64,000 bases of DNA from Oscillospiraceae bacterium (GTDB lineage Bacteria; Bacillota; Clostridia; Oscillospirales; CAG-272). A program made the position numbers and the translations under genes. The notes under the pieces were generated by a model. The model saw only the letters and a list, made by a program, of their open reading frames with translations, did not search any database and had not been told where the DNA came from. Within the stretch, counting starts at the first letter, position 1; every line of letters begins with the position of its first letter. The DNA lies in contig SVSE01000003.1 in the NCBI GenBank assembly GCA_015064445.1, forward strand, positions 1 through 64,000, written 5' to 3'. Shown here in pieces: positions 46,865 through 54,867 of the stretch.

Positions 46865-47748
46865 TGAAGATTCTCGTAACAGGTGCCAAGGGTCAGCTTG
46901 GTACAGAAATTAGAAAATGCATTGAGCGTGGTTATACCGAGCTTGGTGTTCCTACGGTCTTGAAGGACAAGCTTGACGCAGACTATGTTGATATTGACTC
47001 ACTCGACATATCTGACCTTAACGCCCTTCGTGATGCGTTCAAAAAATCAAAATACGATGCAGTGATTAACTGCGCTGCCTTTACGAATGTAAACGCCTGC
47101 GAAACAGAGCGTGAGATTGCATTCAAGGCAAATGCACTTGGTCCTCGCAACCTCGCTATTGTATGTGAGGAAAACGGGGCAAAGCTCATTCATGTTTCAA
47201 CCGACTATGTTTTCGCAGGAGATGCGAGCAAGCCTTATACTGAGTGGGATGTAACAAATCCCCAGAGTGCATATGGCTCATCAAAGCTTCTTGGCGAGGA
47301 ATATGTAAAGCAGTTCTGCTCAAAATATTTTATCGTGCGTACTGCTTGGCTCTATGGCTACTATGGAAAGAATTTTGTAAAGACTATGATGAATATCGCC
47401 CGTGAAAGAGGCGCGTGCAAGGTTGTTTGCGACCAAAGAGGAAATCCTACAAACGCGTGCGATTTGGCTCATCATCTTTTAAAGCTTCTTGATAGCGAGC
47501 AATATGGCATTTATCACGGTACAGGCAATGGTAAGTGCTCGTGGTATGAGTTTACTCAAAAAATAGTTGAGCTTGCAGGAATTGACGCAACAGTTAGCCC
47601 CTGCACAACCGAGGAGTTCCCAACACCAACAAAGCGTCCTGCTTACTCCTCTCTTGACAATATGATGTTTAAATGCACAGTAGGCGACGAATTCCGCGAA
47701 TGGCAGGATGCGCTTGCTTGCTTTATGAAAAATTACAAAGGCGAATAA
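46864..47748 (+). CDS. rfbD: dTDP-4-dehydrorhamnose reductase
   Basis: Last step of dTDP-L-rhamnose synthesis (294 residues, SDR fold). TGAKGQLGTE binds NADPH; STDYVFAG and YGSSKLLGE carry the catalytic Thr/Tyr/Lys set. Starts within the stop of rfbA. An N-terminal insertion (RGYTELGVPTVLKDKLDAD) is slightly longer than in E. coli RfbD. Confidence 0.95.
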   Translation: MKILVTGAKGQLGTEIRKCIERGYTELGVPTVLKDKLDADYVDIDSLDISDLNALRDAFKKSKYDAVINCAAFTNVNACETEREIAFKANALGPRNLAIVCEENGAKLIHVSTDYVFAGDASKPYTEWDVTNPQSAYGSSKLLGEEYVKQFCSKYFIVRTAWLYGYYGKNFVKTMMNIARERGACKVVCDQRGNPTNACDLAHHLLKLLDSEQYGIYHGTGNGKCSWYEFTQKIVELAGIDATVSPCTTEEFPTPTKRPAYSSLDNMMFKCTVGDEFREWQDALACFMKNYKGE

Positions 47749-47763
47749 AAGGAGATTTTAATT

Positions 47764-48783
47764 ATGAAAATTATCGTTACAGGTGGTGCCGGCTTTATCG
47801 GCGGAAACTTTGTTCACTATATGTTAAAGGCTCATCCTGATTATAGAATAGTCTGCGTTGACTGCCTTACCTATGCAGGAAACATGGAGACTCTTGCTCC
47901 TGTTATGGACAATCCTAACTTCCGTTTCTGCAAGACAGATATCACAGACCGTGAGGCTATCTATGCAATCTTCGAGGAGGAGCATCCTGACATCGTTGTT
48001 AACTTTGCAGCAGAGAGCCATGTTGACCGCTCTATTGAAAACCCAGGCGTTTTCCTTAACACAAACATTATGGGAACACAGGTTATGATGGATGCTTGTC
48101 GTAAATATGGAATCAAGAGATACCATCAGGTTTCAACTGATGAGGTTTATGGCGACCTTCCACTTGACCGTCCTGACCTTTTCTTTACAGAAACAACACC
48201 TATTCACACATCAAGCCCATATTCTGCATCAAAGGCGAGCGCTGACCTTCTCGTTCAGGCTTACCACAGAACCTTTGGCTTGCCTATCACAATCTCTCGT
48301 TGCTCAAACAACTATGGTCCATACCACTTCCCAGAAAAGCTCATTCCTCTTATGATTGCGAATGCGCTTTACGACAAGCCACTTCCTGTTTATGGTGAGG
48401 GCATCAATGTTCGTGACTGGCTCTATGTTGAGGACCACTGCCGTGCTATCGACCTTATTATTCATAAAGGTAGAGTTGGTGAGGTTTACAACATCGGCGG
48501 ACATAACGAAATGAGAAACATCGACATTGTAAAGATTATCTTGAAGGAGCTTGGCAAGAGCGAGGACCTTATCACATATGTTAAGGACCGTGCAGGCCAC
48601 GATATGCGTTATGCTATCGACCCAACAAAGATCCACAGCGAGCTTGGCTGGCTTCCAGAAACAAAGTTTGCAGACGGCATTAAGAAGACAATCAAGTGGT
48701 ATCTTGAAAACCGCGAGTGGTGGGAAAACATCATAAGTGGCGAATATAAGGACTACTATTCAAAAATGTACGACAACAGATAA
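47764..48783 (+). CDS. rfbB: dTDP-glucose 4,6-dehydratase
   Basis: Second enzyme of dTDP-L-rhamnose synthesis (339 residues). GGAGFIGGNFV binds NAD; STDEVYGDL and YSASKASADLL carry the active-site residues. AAGGAG lies upstream. The last 17 codons and stop are repeated with mostly synonymous changes about 105 bases downstream, so this gene may have replaced an older copy. Confidence 0.97.
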   Translation: MKIIVTGGAGFIGGNFVHYMLKAHPDYRIVCVDCLTYAGNMETLAPVMDNPNFRFCKTDITDREAIYAIFEEEHPDIVVNFAAESHVDRSIENPGVFLNTNIMGTQVMMDACRKYGIKRYHQVSTDEVYGDLPLDRPDLFFTETTPIHTSSPYSASKASADLLVQAYHRTFGLPITISRCSNNYGPYHFPEKLIPLMIANALYDKPLPVYGEGINVRDWLYVEDHCRAIDLIIHKGRVGEVYNIGGHNEMRNIDIVKIILKELGKSEDLITYVKDRAGHDMRYAIDPTKIHSELGWLPETKFADGIKKTIKWYLENREWWENIISGEYKDYYSKMYDNR

Positions 48784-48834
48784 TTAACACCTCATCCACC
48801 GCAAGCGGTCCCCCTTCCCCTCTAGGGGAATGCT

Positions 48835-48888
48835 ATCGTAAGTGGCGAATATAAAGACTACTATTCAAAAATGTACGACAATCGCTAA
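48835..48888 (+). pseudogene. Remnant of an rfbB 3' end
   Basis: 54 bases matching 48730-48783 with about five differences. It would encode IVSGEYKDYYSKMYDNR and a stop, against IISGEYKDYYSKMYDNR in rfbB. Nearly all changes are silent, so it derives from a once functional homologue and is not a fresh local copy. Confidence 0.8.
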
Positions 48889-48896
48889 GGCGATAT

Positions 48897-48964
<68 letters not shown>

Positions 48965-49100
48965 AAATTGCTTCGTGAGAGTTGCTCAACACTTACTAAG
49001 CGAATGCGGAGTTTGCCTCAGGCGCGTGCCTGTGGAGTGCGAAATGAGCCTTTTGCTCCTCTCGCAATAATTTTGTCTATGCTTCGATGAAAGGATAACC

Positions 49101-49667
49101 ATGGGAAAATTTAACTTTATTGAAACACCTATCAAGGATTTATATGTAATCGAGCCTACCGTTTTTGGCGACGCAAGAGGCTATTTTATGGAGACCTTTA
49201 ACGACGAGTTTGCTCCATACATTAAGCATCTCGACGGAACTCCTGCCACATTTGTTCAGGACAATGAGTCCTGTTCAAAAAAGGGCGTGCTTCGTGGACT
49301 TCATTTCCAAAAGGCAAATCCACAGGGCAAGCTTGTAAGAGTTATAAGCGGTGCCGTTTTCGACGTTGCAGTTGACCTTCGTGCCAACAGCGAAACCTAC
49401 GGAAAATGGTATGGCGTTGTTTTGAGTGCTGAAAACAAGAAGCAATTCTATGTACCAGAGGGCTTTGCTCACGGATTTTATGTAATGAGCGAGAGCGCTA
49501 CCTTTGCGTACAAATGCACTCGTCTTTATGATCCATCAAGCGAGGGCGGTCTTCTTTGGAACGATCCAGAAATCGGAATTGAATGGCCTATCTCTGATGG
49601 TGAGGTTTTGCTCAGCGAAAAGGACAAAAAGAATTTGCTCTTAAAGGAGCTTGGATTCTCATTTTAA
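49101..49667 (+). CDS. rfbC: dTDP-4-dehydrorhamnose 3,5-epimerase
   Basis: Third enzyme of the dTDP-L-rhamnose pathway (188 residues, cupin fold). VFGDARGYFMETF, FVQDNESCSKKGVLRGLHFQ with the catalytic histidine, VDLRANSETYGKW and PEGFAHGFYV are family motifs. AAAGGA lies upstream. It is followed by a short hairpin (TCGCAC/GTGCGA) before the permease gene. Confidence 0.96.
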   Translation: MGKFNFIETPIKDLYVIEPTVFGDARGYFMETFNDEFAPYIKHLDGTPATFVQDNESCSKKGVLRGLHFQKANPQGKLVRVISGAVFDVAVDLRANSETYGKWYGVVLSAENKKQFYVPEGFAHGFYVMSESATFAYKCTRLYDPSSEGGLLWNDPEIGIEWPISDGEVLLSEKDKKNLLLKELGFSF

Positions 49668-49702
49668 TTAAACTCGCACCTTGTGCGAATTAGAGGTTTA
49701 TT

Positions 49703-50947
49703 TTGAAAAAGAAAATCATACTTTGCTCTCTTGCGATTGTATTTCTTGCGCTCGCACTGTTTTTCGGTGTCGTAAGATTTAGCGCTGACAATATAGAAAA
49801 TCGCAGAAGCGACTACAAAAATTTAGTTTTAGAGGATATGACCGTAGCAGGCGAAACGCATGTTATAAGTGGATATCTCAATAATGTTAAGGTAAACGGA
49901 ACTGTTTTGAGCGTTTTTGCCTCGACTGCCGAGGGAGAACGCATTTTGCCGACCTCTATTGTGCAAAAAAACGACGACCTTTACTATAACTTCGGTTGCT
50001 ATGTTCACGCTGTTGTTATAACAGGTGCAAACGAGGCACGCGTTGAGATAAATCCAACCTCGCTTAACATAAATGTTATGCTCACATTCTTTATCTTTGT
50101 GCTCCCTCTCGTGCTTGCGTGGGCTATCTACAACGCAATTGAGGACAAGATAGCATTTAAGAAGGATGTAACTGCTATAAAAAGATATAGATATCTTCTT
50201 TCCGACCTTGTTGTCAGAGATATAAAGACAAAATATCGCCGAAGCGCACTCGGCGTCCTTTGGAGTGTCCTAAACCCACTCCTTATGATGCTTGTTTTGA
50301 CTGCGGTTTTCTCGAAGATTATTCGTGTTGAGGTTGAGGGAGGCTTTGCGCTCTTCTATCTTACAGGTTATATAATCTTCAACTTCATTTCTGAGTCCTC
50401 TAACTTCTCGCTTACATCTATGATAAACGCAGGTGGGCTTATTAAAAAGGTATACATTCCAAAGTATATCTTCCCTCTTGAAAAGACCATATTCTCTCTT
50501 GTTAATATGCTCTTCTCACTTATTGCGTTTGTTTTGGTGTTCGGCATCTTCTTGGCAACGGGTAAGGTGGCTCTTCACGCAACGATGCTACTGTTCTTCA
50601 TTCCGATGATATACATTTTCATATTTGCGTTTGGACTTAACCTAATTCTTTCAACGCTCAATGTGTTTTTCAGAGATGTAGGACACCTTTGGAGCGTATT
50701 TGTTACCGTATGGATGTACGCAACACCTATTATCTATCCTATAAACATAGTTCCAGAGTGGCTTCAGAGCATCATTCGCTTCAATCCTCTCTATCACTAT
50801 GTAACCTATTTTAGAAATGTAATGATTTACGGAATTGTTCCGTCATTTACCGACAATCTTATTTGCTTTGGCTTCTCGCTTATCTTCTTGCTTGTCGGTG
50901 TTACTGTGTTCCGTAAAAATCAAGACAAATTCGTTCTGCATATTTAA
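49703..50947 (+). CDS. Polysaccharide ABC exporter permease with extra N-terminal domain
   Basis: 414 residues. The C-terminal 260 residues are a Wzm/TagG-type ABC-2 permease (LVVRDIKTKYRRSALGVLWSVLNP at about 170-193, then six helices, ending ATPIIYPINIVP and RFNPLYHYV). Before it lie a first helix (about 5-24), about 95 residues of probable extracytoplasmic strands, and a second helix (about 117-140), not part of normal Wzm. Start codon TTG at 49703 with AGAGG upstream. It pairs with the ATPase nine bases downstream. Confidence 0.88.
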   Translation: MKKKIILCSLAIVFLALALFFGVVRFSADNIENRRSDYKNLVLEDMTVAGETHVISGYLNNVKVNGTVLSVFASTAEGERILPTSIVQKNDDLYYNFGCYVHAVVITGANEARVEINPTSLNINVMLTFFIFVLPLVLAWAIYNAIEDKIAFKKDVTAIKRYRYLLSDLVVRDIKTKYRRSALGVLWSVLNPLLMMLVLTAVFSKIIRVEVEGGFALFYLTGYIIFNFISESSNFSLTSMINAGGLIKKVYIPKYIFPLEKTIFSLVNMLFSLIAFVLVFGIFLATGKVALHATMLLFFIPMIYIFIFAFGLNLILSTLNVFFRDVGHLWSVFVTVWMYATPIIYPINIVPEWLQSIIRFNPLYHYVTYFRNVMIYGIVPSFTDNLICFGFSLIFLLVGVTVFRKNQDKFVLHI

Positions 50948-50956
50948 GGGGGAGCA

Positions 50957-51694
50957 ATGGAAAACACAATTATTTCTGTAAAAAATGTTACCATGAACTT
51001 CAATATGCCGAGGGAAAAGGTTGACAATGTAAAGGAATACATTATAAGGAAGCTCAAAAGAAAGATTTCCTTTGACAAGTTTACAGCGCTCGACAATGTT
51101 TCAATTGACATTGAAAAGGGCGAGGTTGTTGGGATTATCGGCCTTAACGGTAGTGGAAAAAGCACTCTTTTGAAGCTTATTTCAGGCATTTTAAAGCCAA
51201 GCGAGGGCGAGATTGTGACAAATGGCACGATTTCTCCTCTTATTGAGCTTGGTGCAGGCTTTGATATGGAGCTCACAACACGAGAAAACATATTCCTAAA
51301 CGGTAGTGTTCTTGGCTTTGAGCGCTCGTTCATTCGTGAAAAGTACGACGAAATCCTTGATTTTGCCGAGCTTCGCGATTTTGAAAATGTAGCTATCAAG
51401 AACTTCTCGTCAGGTATGGTGGCGCGTCTTGGCTTCTCCATTGCAACTCTTGTAAAGCCTGATATTTTAATAGTTGATGAAATTCTCGCAGTTGGCGACT
51501 TCTTGTTCCAGCAAAAATGCGAAAAGCGTATTGCTGATATGATGAGTGGTGGTACTACTGTTCTTATCGTTTCGCACTCTATTGAGCAAATAGAGCGCCT
51601 TTGCTCACGCATTATGTGGCTTGACAAGGGAAAGGTAAGAATGATAGGCGACACGGCCACCGTTTGCGAGCAGTATAAAAACATCCAAGCATAA
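50957..51694 (+). CDS. Polysaccharide ABC exporter ATPase (Wzt/TagH type)
   Basis: 245 residues. GLNGSGKSTLLKL (Walker A, near 61-69), NFSSGMVARLGFSIA (signature of the Wzt/TagH subgroup) and ILIVDEILAVGD (Walker B) are intact. It lacks the C-terminal carbohydrate-binding domain seen in Wzt of O9a-type systems, so export is probably not coupled to a modified chain end. Energises export of the lipid-linked polymer with the preceding permease. Confidence 0.93.
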   Translation: MENTIISVKNVTMNFNMPREKVDNVKEYIIRKLKRKISFDKFTALDNVSIDIEKGEVVGIIGLNGSGKSTLLKLISGILKPSEGEIVTNGTISPLIELGAGFDMELTTRENIFLNGSVLGFERSFIREKYDEILDFAELRDFENVAIKNFSSGMVARLGFSIATLVKPDILIVDEILAVGDFLFQQKCEKRIADMMSGGTTVLIVSHSIEQIERLCSRIMWLDKGKVRMIGDTATVCEQYKNIQA

Positions 51695-51717
51695 TTTAGA
51701 CACAAACAGGAGATATC

Positions 51718-54700
51718 ATGTTCAAGTATAACAGAGAAATTACCTTTGCTAAAAACACCTCTCACGGCGAGATTTTGAGCCTTATTTCCGAGGGCGAGCG
51801 TGTTCTCGAATTTGGCTGTGCCAAGGGAGAGCTTGCTGGAGAGATAAAGAAAAACCTAAACGGTCGCGTTTGGGGCATCGAAATTGACGCAGGTGCTTTT
51901 GAGATAGCAAGGGAAAATCTTGAGGGCGGTGTCGTTTGCGACATTGAAAATTACGAATGGGAAAAGGAATTTGAGGGCGCATCCTTTGATACGCTTCTTT
52001 TCGCTGATGTTTTAGAGCATCTTCGCGAGCCTGCGAAGGCAATAAAGCGTGCGCTTCCTCTTTTGAAGGATAATGGAAAAATCATTTTCTCCGTTCCAAA
52101 TATCGCCCACGCAGATATTATCACAAAGCTTCTCAACAACCGTTTTGACTATACTGACATAGGTCTTCTTGACAATACACATATTCACTTCTTCGCAAGG
52201 GAAAATCTCGTTCCCTTCTGCGACAATGCAGAAATCTTCCCAACATTTATAACAGGCACAACTGCGCTCGCAGGGACAACCGAGCAACGACTTGATGAAA
52301 AGAGCTCGTATGCCTTTGATATGGCAATCTCGGCAAAGGAAAATGCCGACATTTATCAGTTCGTTATTTGCGCCAAGAAAAAATCCGCGCTTTCAGGCGA
52401 GGAAACTGTATGGAAGCTAAACGAGGAAATACCTCCTTCCACCGTTTACTTCGACACAGGATCGGGCTTTAATGCCGAGCAATCCTCCTGTTTTGAATGT
52501 GCCGAGGGAGATTTTAGCTTACAAATCGAATTGCCTGAGGACACCTCTCGAATTCGTATAGATGTACGCGAGCAGGCAGGCTTCGTTATAAGAAATATGC
52601 GCTGTGAGGCGGACGGTGTCGCACTTAATGTGAGCGAGCATCATCATCTTTCGATAATCGACGATATTTATCTCCTCTTTAAGAACGACCCACAATTAGT
52701 TTTTGATATTCCAGAGGGCGCACGCGCTGTTCACTTCTCTGGAAGCCTTTCTAATGCATTTAAGAGCGATAAGAGCGTAGCATACGAGCTTTCAAGCACG
52801 CTCGAGGGGGTTAATGACAATTATGCTGTTGCGTTAAATCGCACAAGGGACCTCGAGAATGCTATTTGTGAAAGGGATAAAGAAATCAATAGATTGAATG
52901 GTGTAGCCAAGGAGCTCGACCACTATAAAACGCACTATCTCGTTGCAATATCTCAACGAGAGGATTTGACTCGCCAGCTTGCCGATATGACATACAAATA
53001 CAATGTTATCTCAAATGCTGGCTGGTGGAAAATTACAAAGCCCTTCCGTGTTCTTTTCGACATTTTGAAGTGGCCATTCCGTCACGGACCTATACTCAAG
53101 GTAAGAAAGTTCTTCAAGGTTTGGCGCGAGCAGAGCTTTAAGGCCGCTTGGAAAAAGGCATTCAGGCGCAAGGCTAACAAGAAGGTGAACGCTCCTCTCT
53201 TTACTCCAAAGGAGCTCGAGGCTCAAAGGAAGAAAAGGTTCGAGCGCGATATCAAGTTTAGCGTTATCGTGCCTCTTTATAACACTCCCGAGCAGTATCT
53301 TTGTGCTATGATTGACTCTGTTTTGGCACAAACCTACTCAAATTGGGAGCTTTGTCTTGCTGACGGTAGCGACGAAAAGCACGAATATGTTGGCAAGATT
53401 GCTATGAAATACGCAAAAAAGGATTCTCGTATTCTCTACAAGAGGCTTGAAAAGAACCTTGGTATTTCTGGAAACACAAACGCGTGTCTTGATATGTCAA
53501 CGGGCGATTATATTTCGCTATTTGACCACGACGACTTGCTCCACGAAAGCGCACTTTACTGCGTAATGGAGGCAATCGAGGGCGAGGGCGCAGATTTCAT
53601 CTATACAGACGAAAACACCTTCCACGACACTCCCAAGGATGCATATCATCCACACTTTAAGCCTGATTTTTCTCCCGACACCTTGCGTAGCTATAACTAC
53701 ATTTGTCATCTTACCTCGTTTTCAAGAGAGCTTCTTGACAAGGTTGGTGGCTTCCGCTCGGAGTTTGATGGCTCACAGGATTATGATATGATTTTAAGAC
53801 TTACCGAAAAGGCAAGCAAAATCGTACACATTCCGAAGATTTTGTACTACTGGCGCTGTCACAAGGCATCAGTTGCGTCCGATATTTCAGCAAAGCCATA
53901 CACGCTCGTTGCTGCGAAAAAGGCGCTTGATGAGCATCTTGAAAGGCTTGGCTTGGCTGGAAAGAGCGTTGACACACGAATTCCATCTGTTTACAAAATC
54001 GAATATGACATTGTAGGCGAGCCACTTGTTTCAATCATCATCGCAAACAAGGACTACATTGATGACCTTGACAAGTGCATTACCTCTATTGTTGAAAAAT
54101 CAACCTACAAAAACTATGAAATCATCGTAGTTGAAAACAATAGCACCGATCCAAACACCTTCAAATACTATGACGAGGTTACAAAGAAATATCCTCAGGT
54201 TAAGGTTGTTTATTGGAAGGGACAGGGCTTCAACTACTCAAAGATAAACAACTTCGGCTTTGAGGCATCAAGGGGCGAGCACATCATTCTTCTCAACAAC
54301 GATATTGAGATTTTGACTCCATCGTGGATTGAGGAGATGCTTATGTTCTCTCAAAGAGAGGATGTTGGCGCAGTTGGCGCTATGCTCTATTATCCAGATG
54401 ACACAATTCAGCACGCAGGCGTTATTATCGGTATCGGCGCTGATCCAGAAATGGCAGTTGCAGGACACTCTCACAAATATTTCAAGCGTGGCGAATATGG
54501 ATACGCATCCCGTCTTTGCCTCGCACAAAACCTCAGCGCAGTTACTGCTGCGTGCATTATGATAAGAGCCTCTGTTTATAGAGAGGTTGACGGTCTTGAC
54601 GAGAGCTTTGCTGTTGCATTTAACGATGTTGACCTTTGCTTGAAGATAAGAAAATCGGGACACCTCATTGTATGGACTCCATTTGCCGAGGCTTATCACT

Positions 54701-54864
54701 ACGAATCAAAATCGCGTGGACTTGAAACGACACCTGAAAAGGTTGCGCGCTTCAATAGCGAAATCAATAACTTCTTAGGAAAATGGAGAACCGTGCGTGA
54801 CGCTGGCGACCCATATTACAACCCTAACCTAACACTTGAAAGAGAAGATTTTGGTACGAGGTAA
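51718..54864 (+). CDS. Methyltransferase / double GT2 glycosyltransferase fusion
   Basis: 1048 residues, cytosolic. Parts: a class I SAM methyltransferase (about 1-170; VLEFGCAKGELAGEI, LFADVLEHL); a strand-rich module (about 225-360); a coiled coil (about 375-430); a basic amphipathic segment (RRKANKKVN) probably touching the membrane; a GT2 domain (about 508-735; FSVIVPLYNT, LFDHDDLLH); and a second GT2 domain (about 768-1030; VSIIIANKDY, LLNNDIEIL). Such multidomain enzymes extend or cap rhamnan-type chains, as WsaE does. AGGAG lies upstream. The methyltransferase might cap the chain; this is inference. Confidence 0.88.
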   Translation: MFKYNREITFAKNTSHGEILSLISEGERVLEFGCAKGELAGEIKKNLNGRVWGIEIDAGAFEIARENLEGGVVCDIENYEWEKEFEGASFDTLLFADVLEHLREPAKAIKRALPLLKDNGKIIFSVPNIAHADIITKLLNNRFDYTDIGLLDNTHIHFFARENLVPFCDNAEIFPTFITGTTALAGTTEQRLDEKSSYAFDMAISAKENADIYQFVICAKKKSALSGEETVWKLNEEIPPSTVYFDTGSGFNAEQSSCFECAEGDFSLQIELPEDTSRIRIDVREQAGFVIRNMRCEADGVALNVSEHHHLSIIDDIYLLFKNDPQLVFDIPEGARAVHFSGSLSNAFKSDKSVAYELSSTLEGVNDNYAVALNRTRDLENAICERDKEINRLNGVAKELDHYKTHYLVAISQREDLTRQLADMTYKYNVISNAGWWKITKPFRVLFDILKWPFRHGPILKVRKFFKVWREQSFKAAWKKAFRRKANKKVNAPLFTPKELEAQRKKRFERDIKFSVIVPLYNTPEQYLCAMIDSVLAQTYSNWELCLADGSDEKHEYVGKIAMKYAKKDSRILYKRLEKNLGISGNTNACLDMSTGDYISLFDHDDLLHESALYCVMEAIEGEGADFIYTDENTFHDTPKDAYHPHFKPDFSPDTLRSYNYICHLTSFSRELLDKVGGFRSEFDGSQDYDMILRLTEKASKIVHIPKILYYWRCHKASVASDISAKPYTLVAAKKALDEHLERLGLAGKSVDTRIPSVYKIEYDIVGEPLVSIIIANKDYIDDLDKCITSIVEKSTYKNYEIIVVENNSTDPNTFKYYDEVTKKYPQVKVVYWKGQGFNYSKINNFGFEASRGEHIILLNNDIEILTPSWIEEMLMFSQREDVGAVGAMLYYPDDTIQHAGVIIGIGADPEMAVAGHSHKYFKRGEYGYASRLCLAQNLSAVTAACIMIRASVYREVDGLDESFAVAFNDVDLCLKIRKSGHLIVWTPFAEAYHYESKSRGLETTPEKVARFNSEINNFLGKWRTVRDAGDPYYNPNLTLEREDFGTR

Positions 54865-54867
54865 AAA

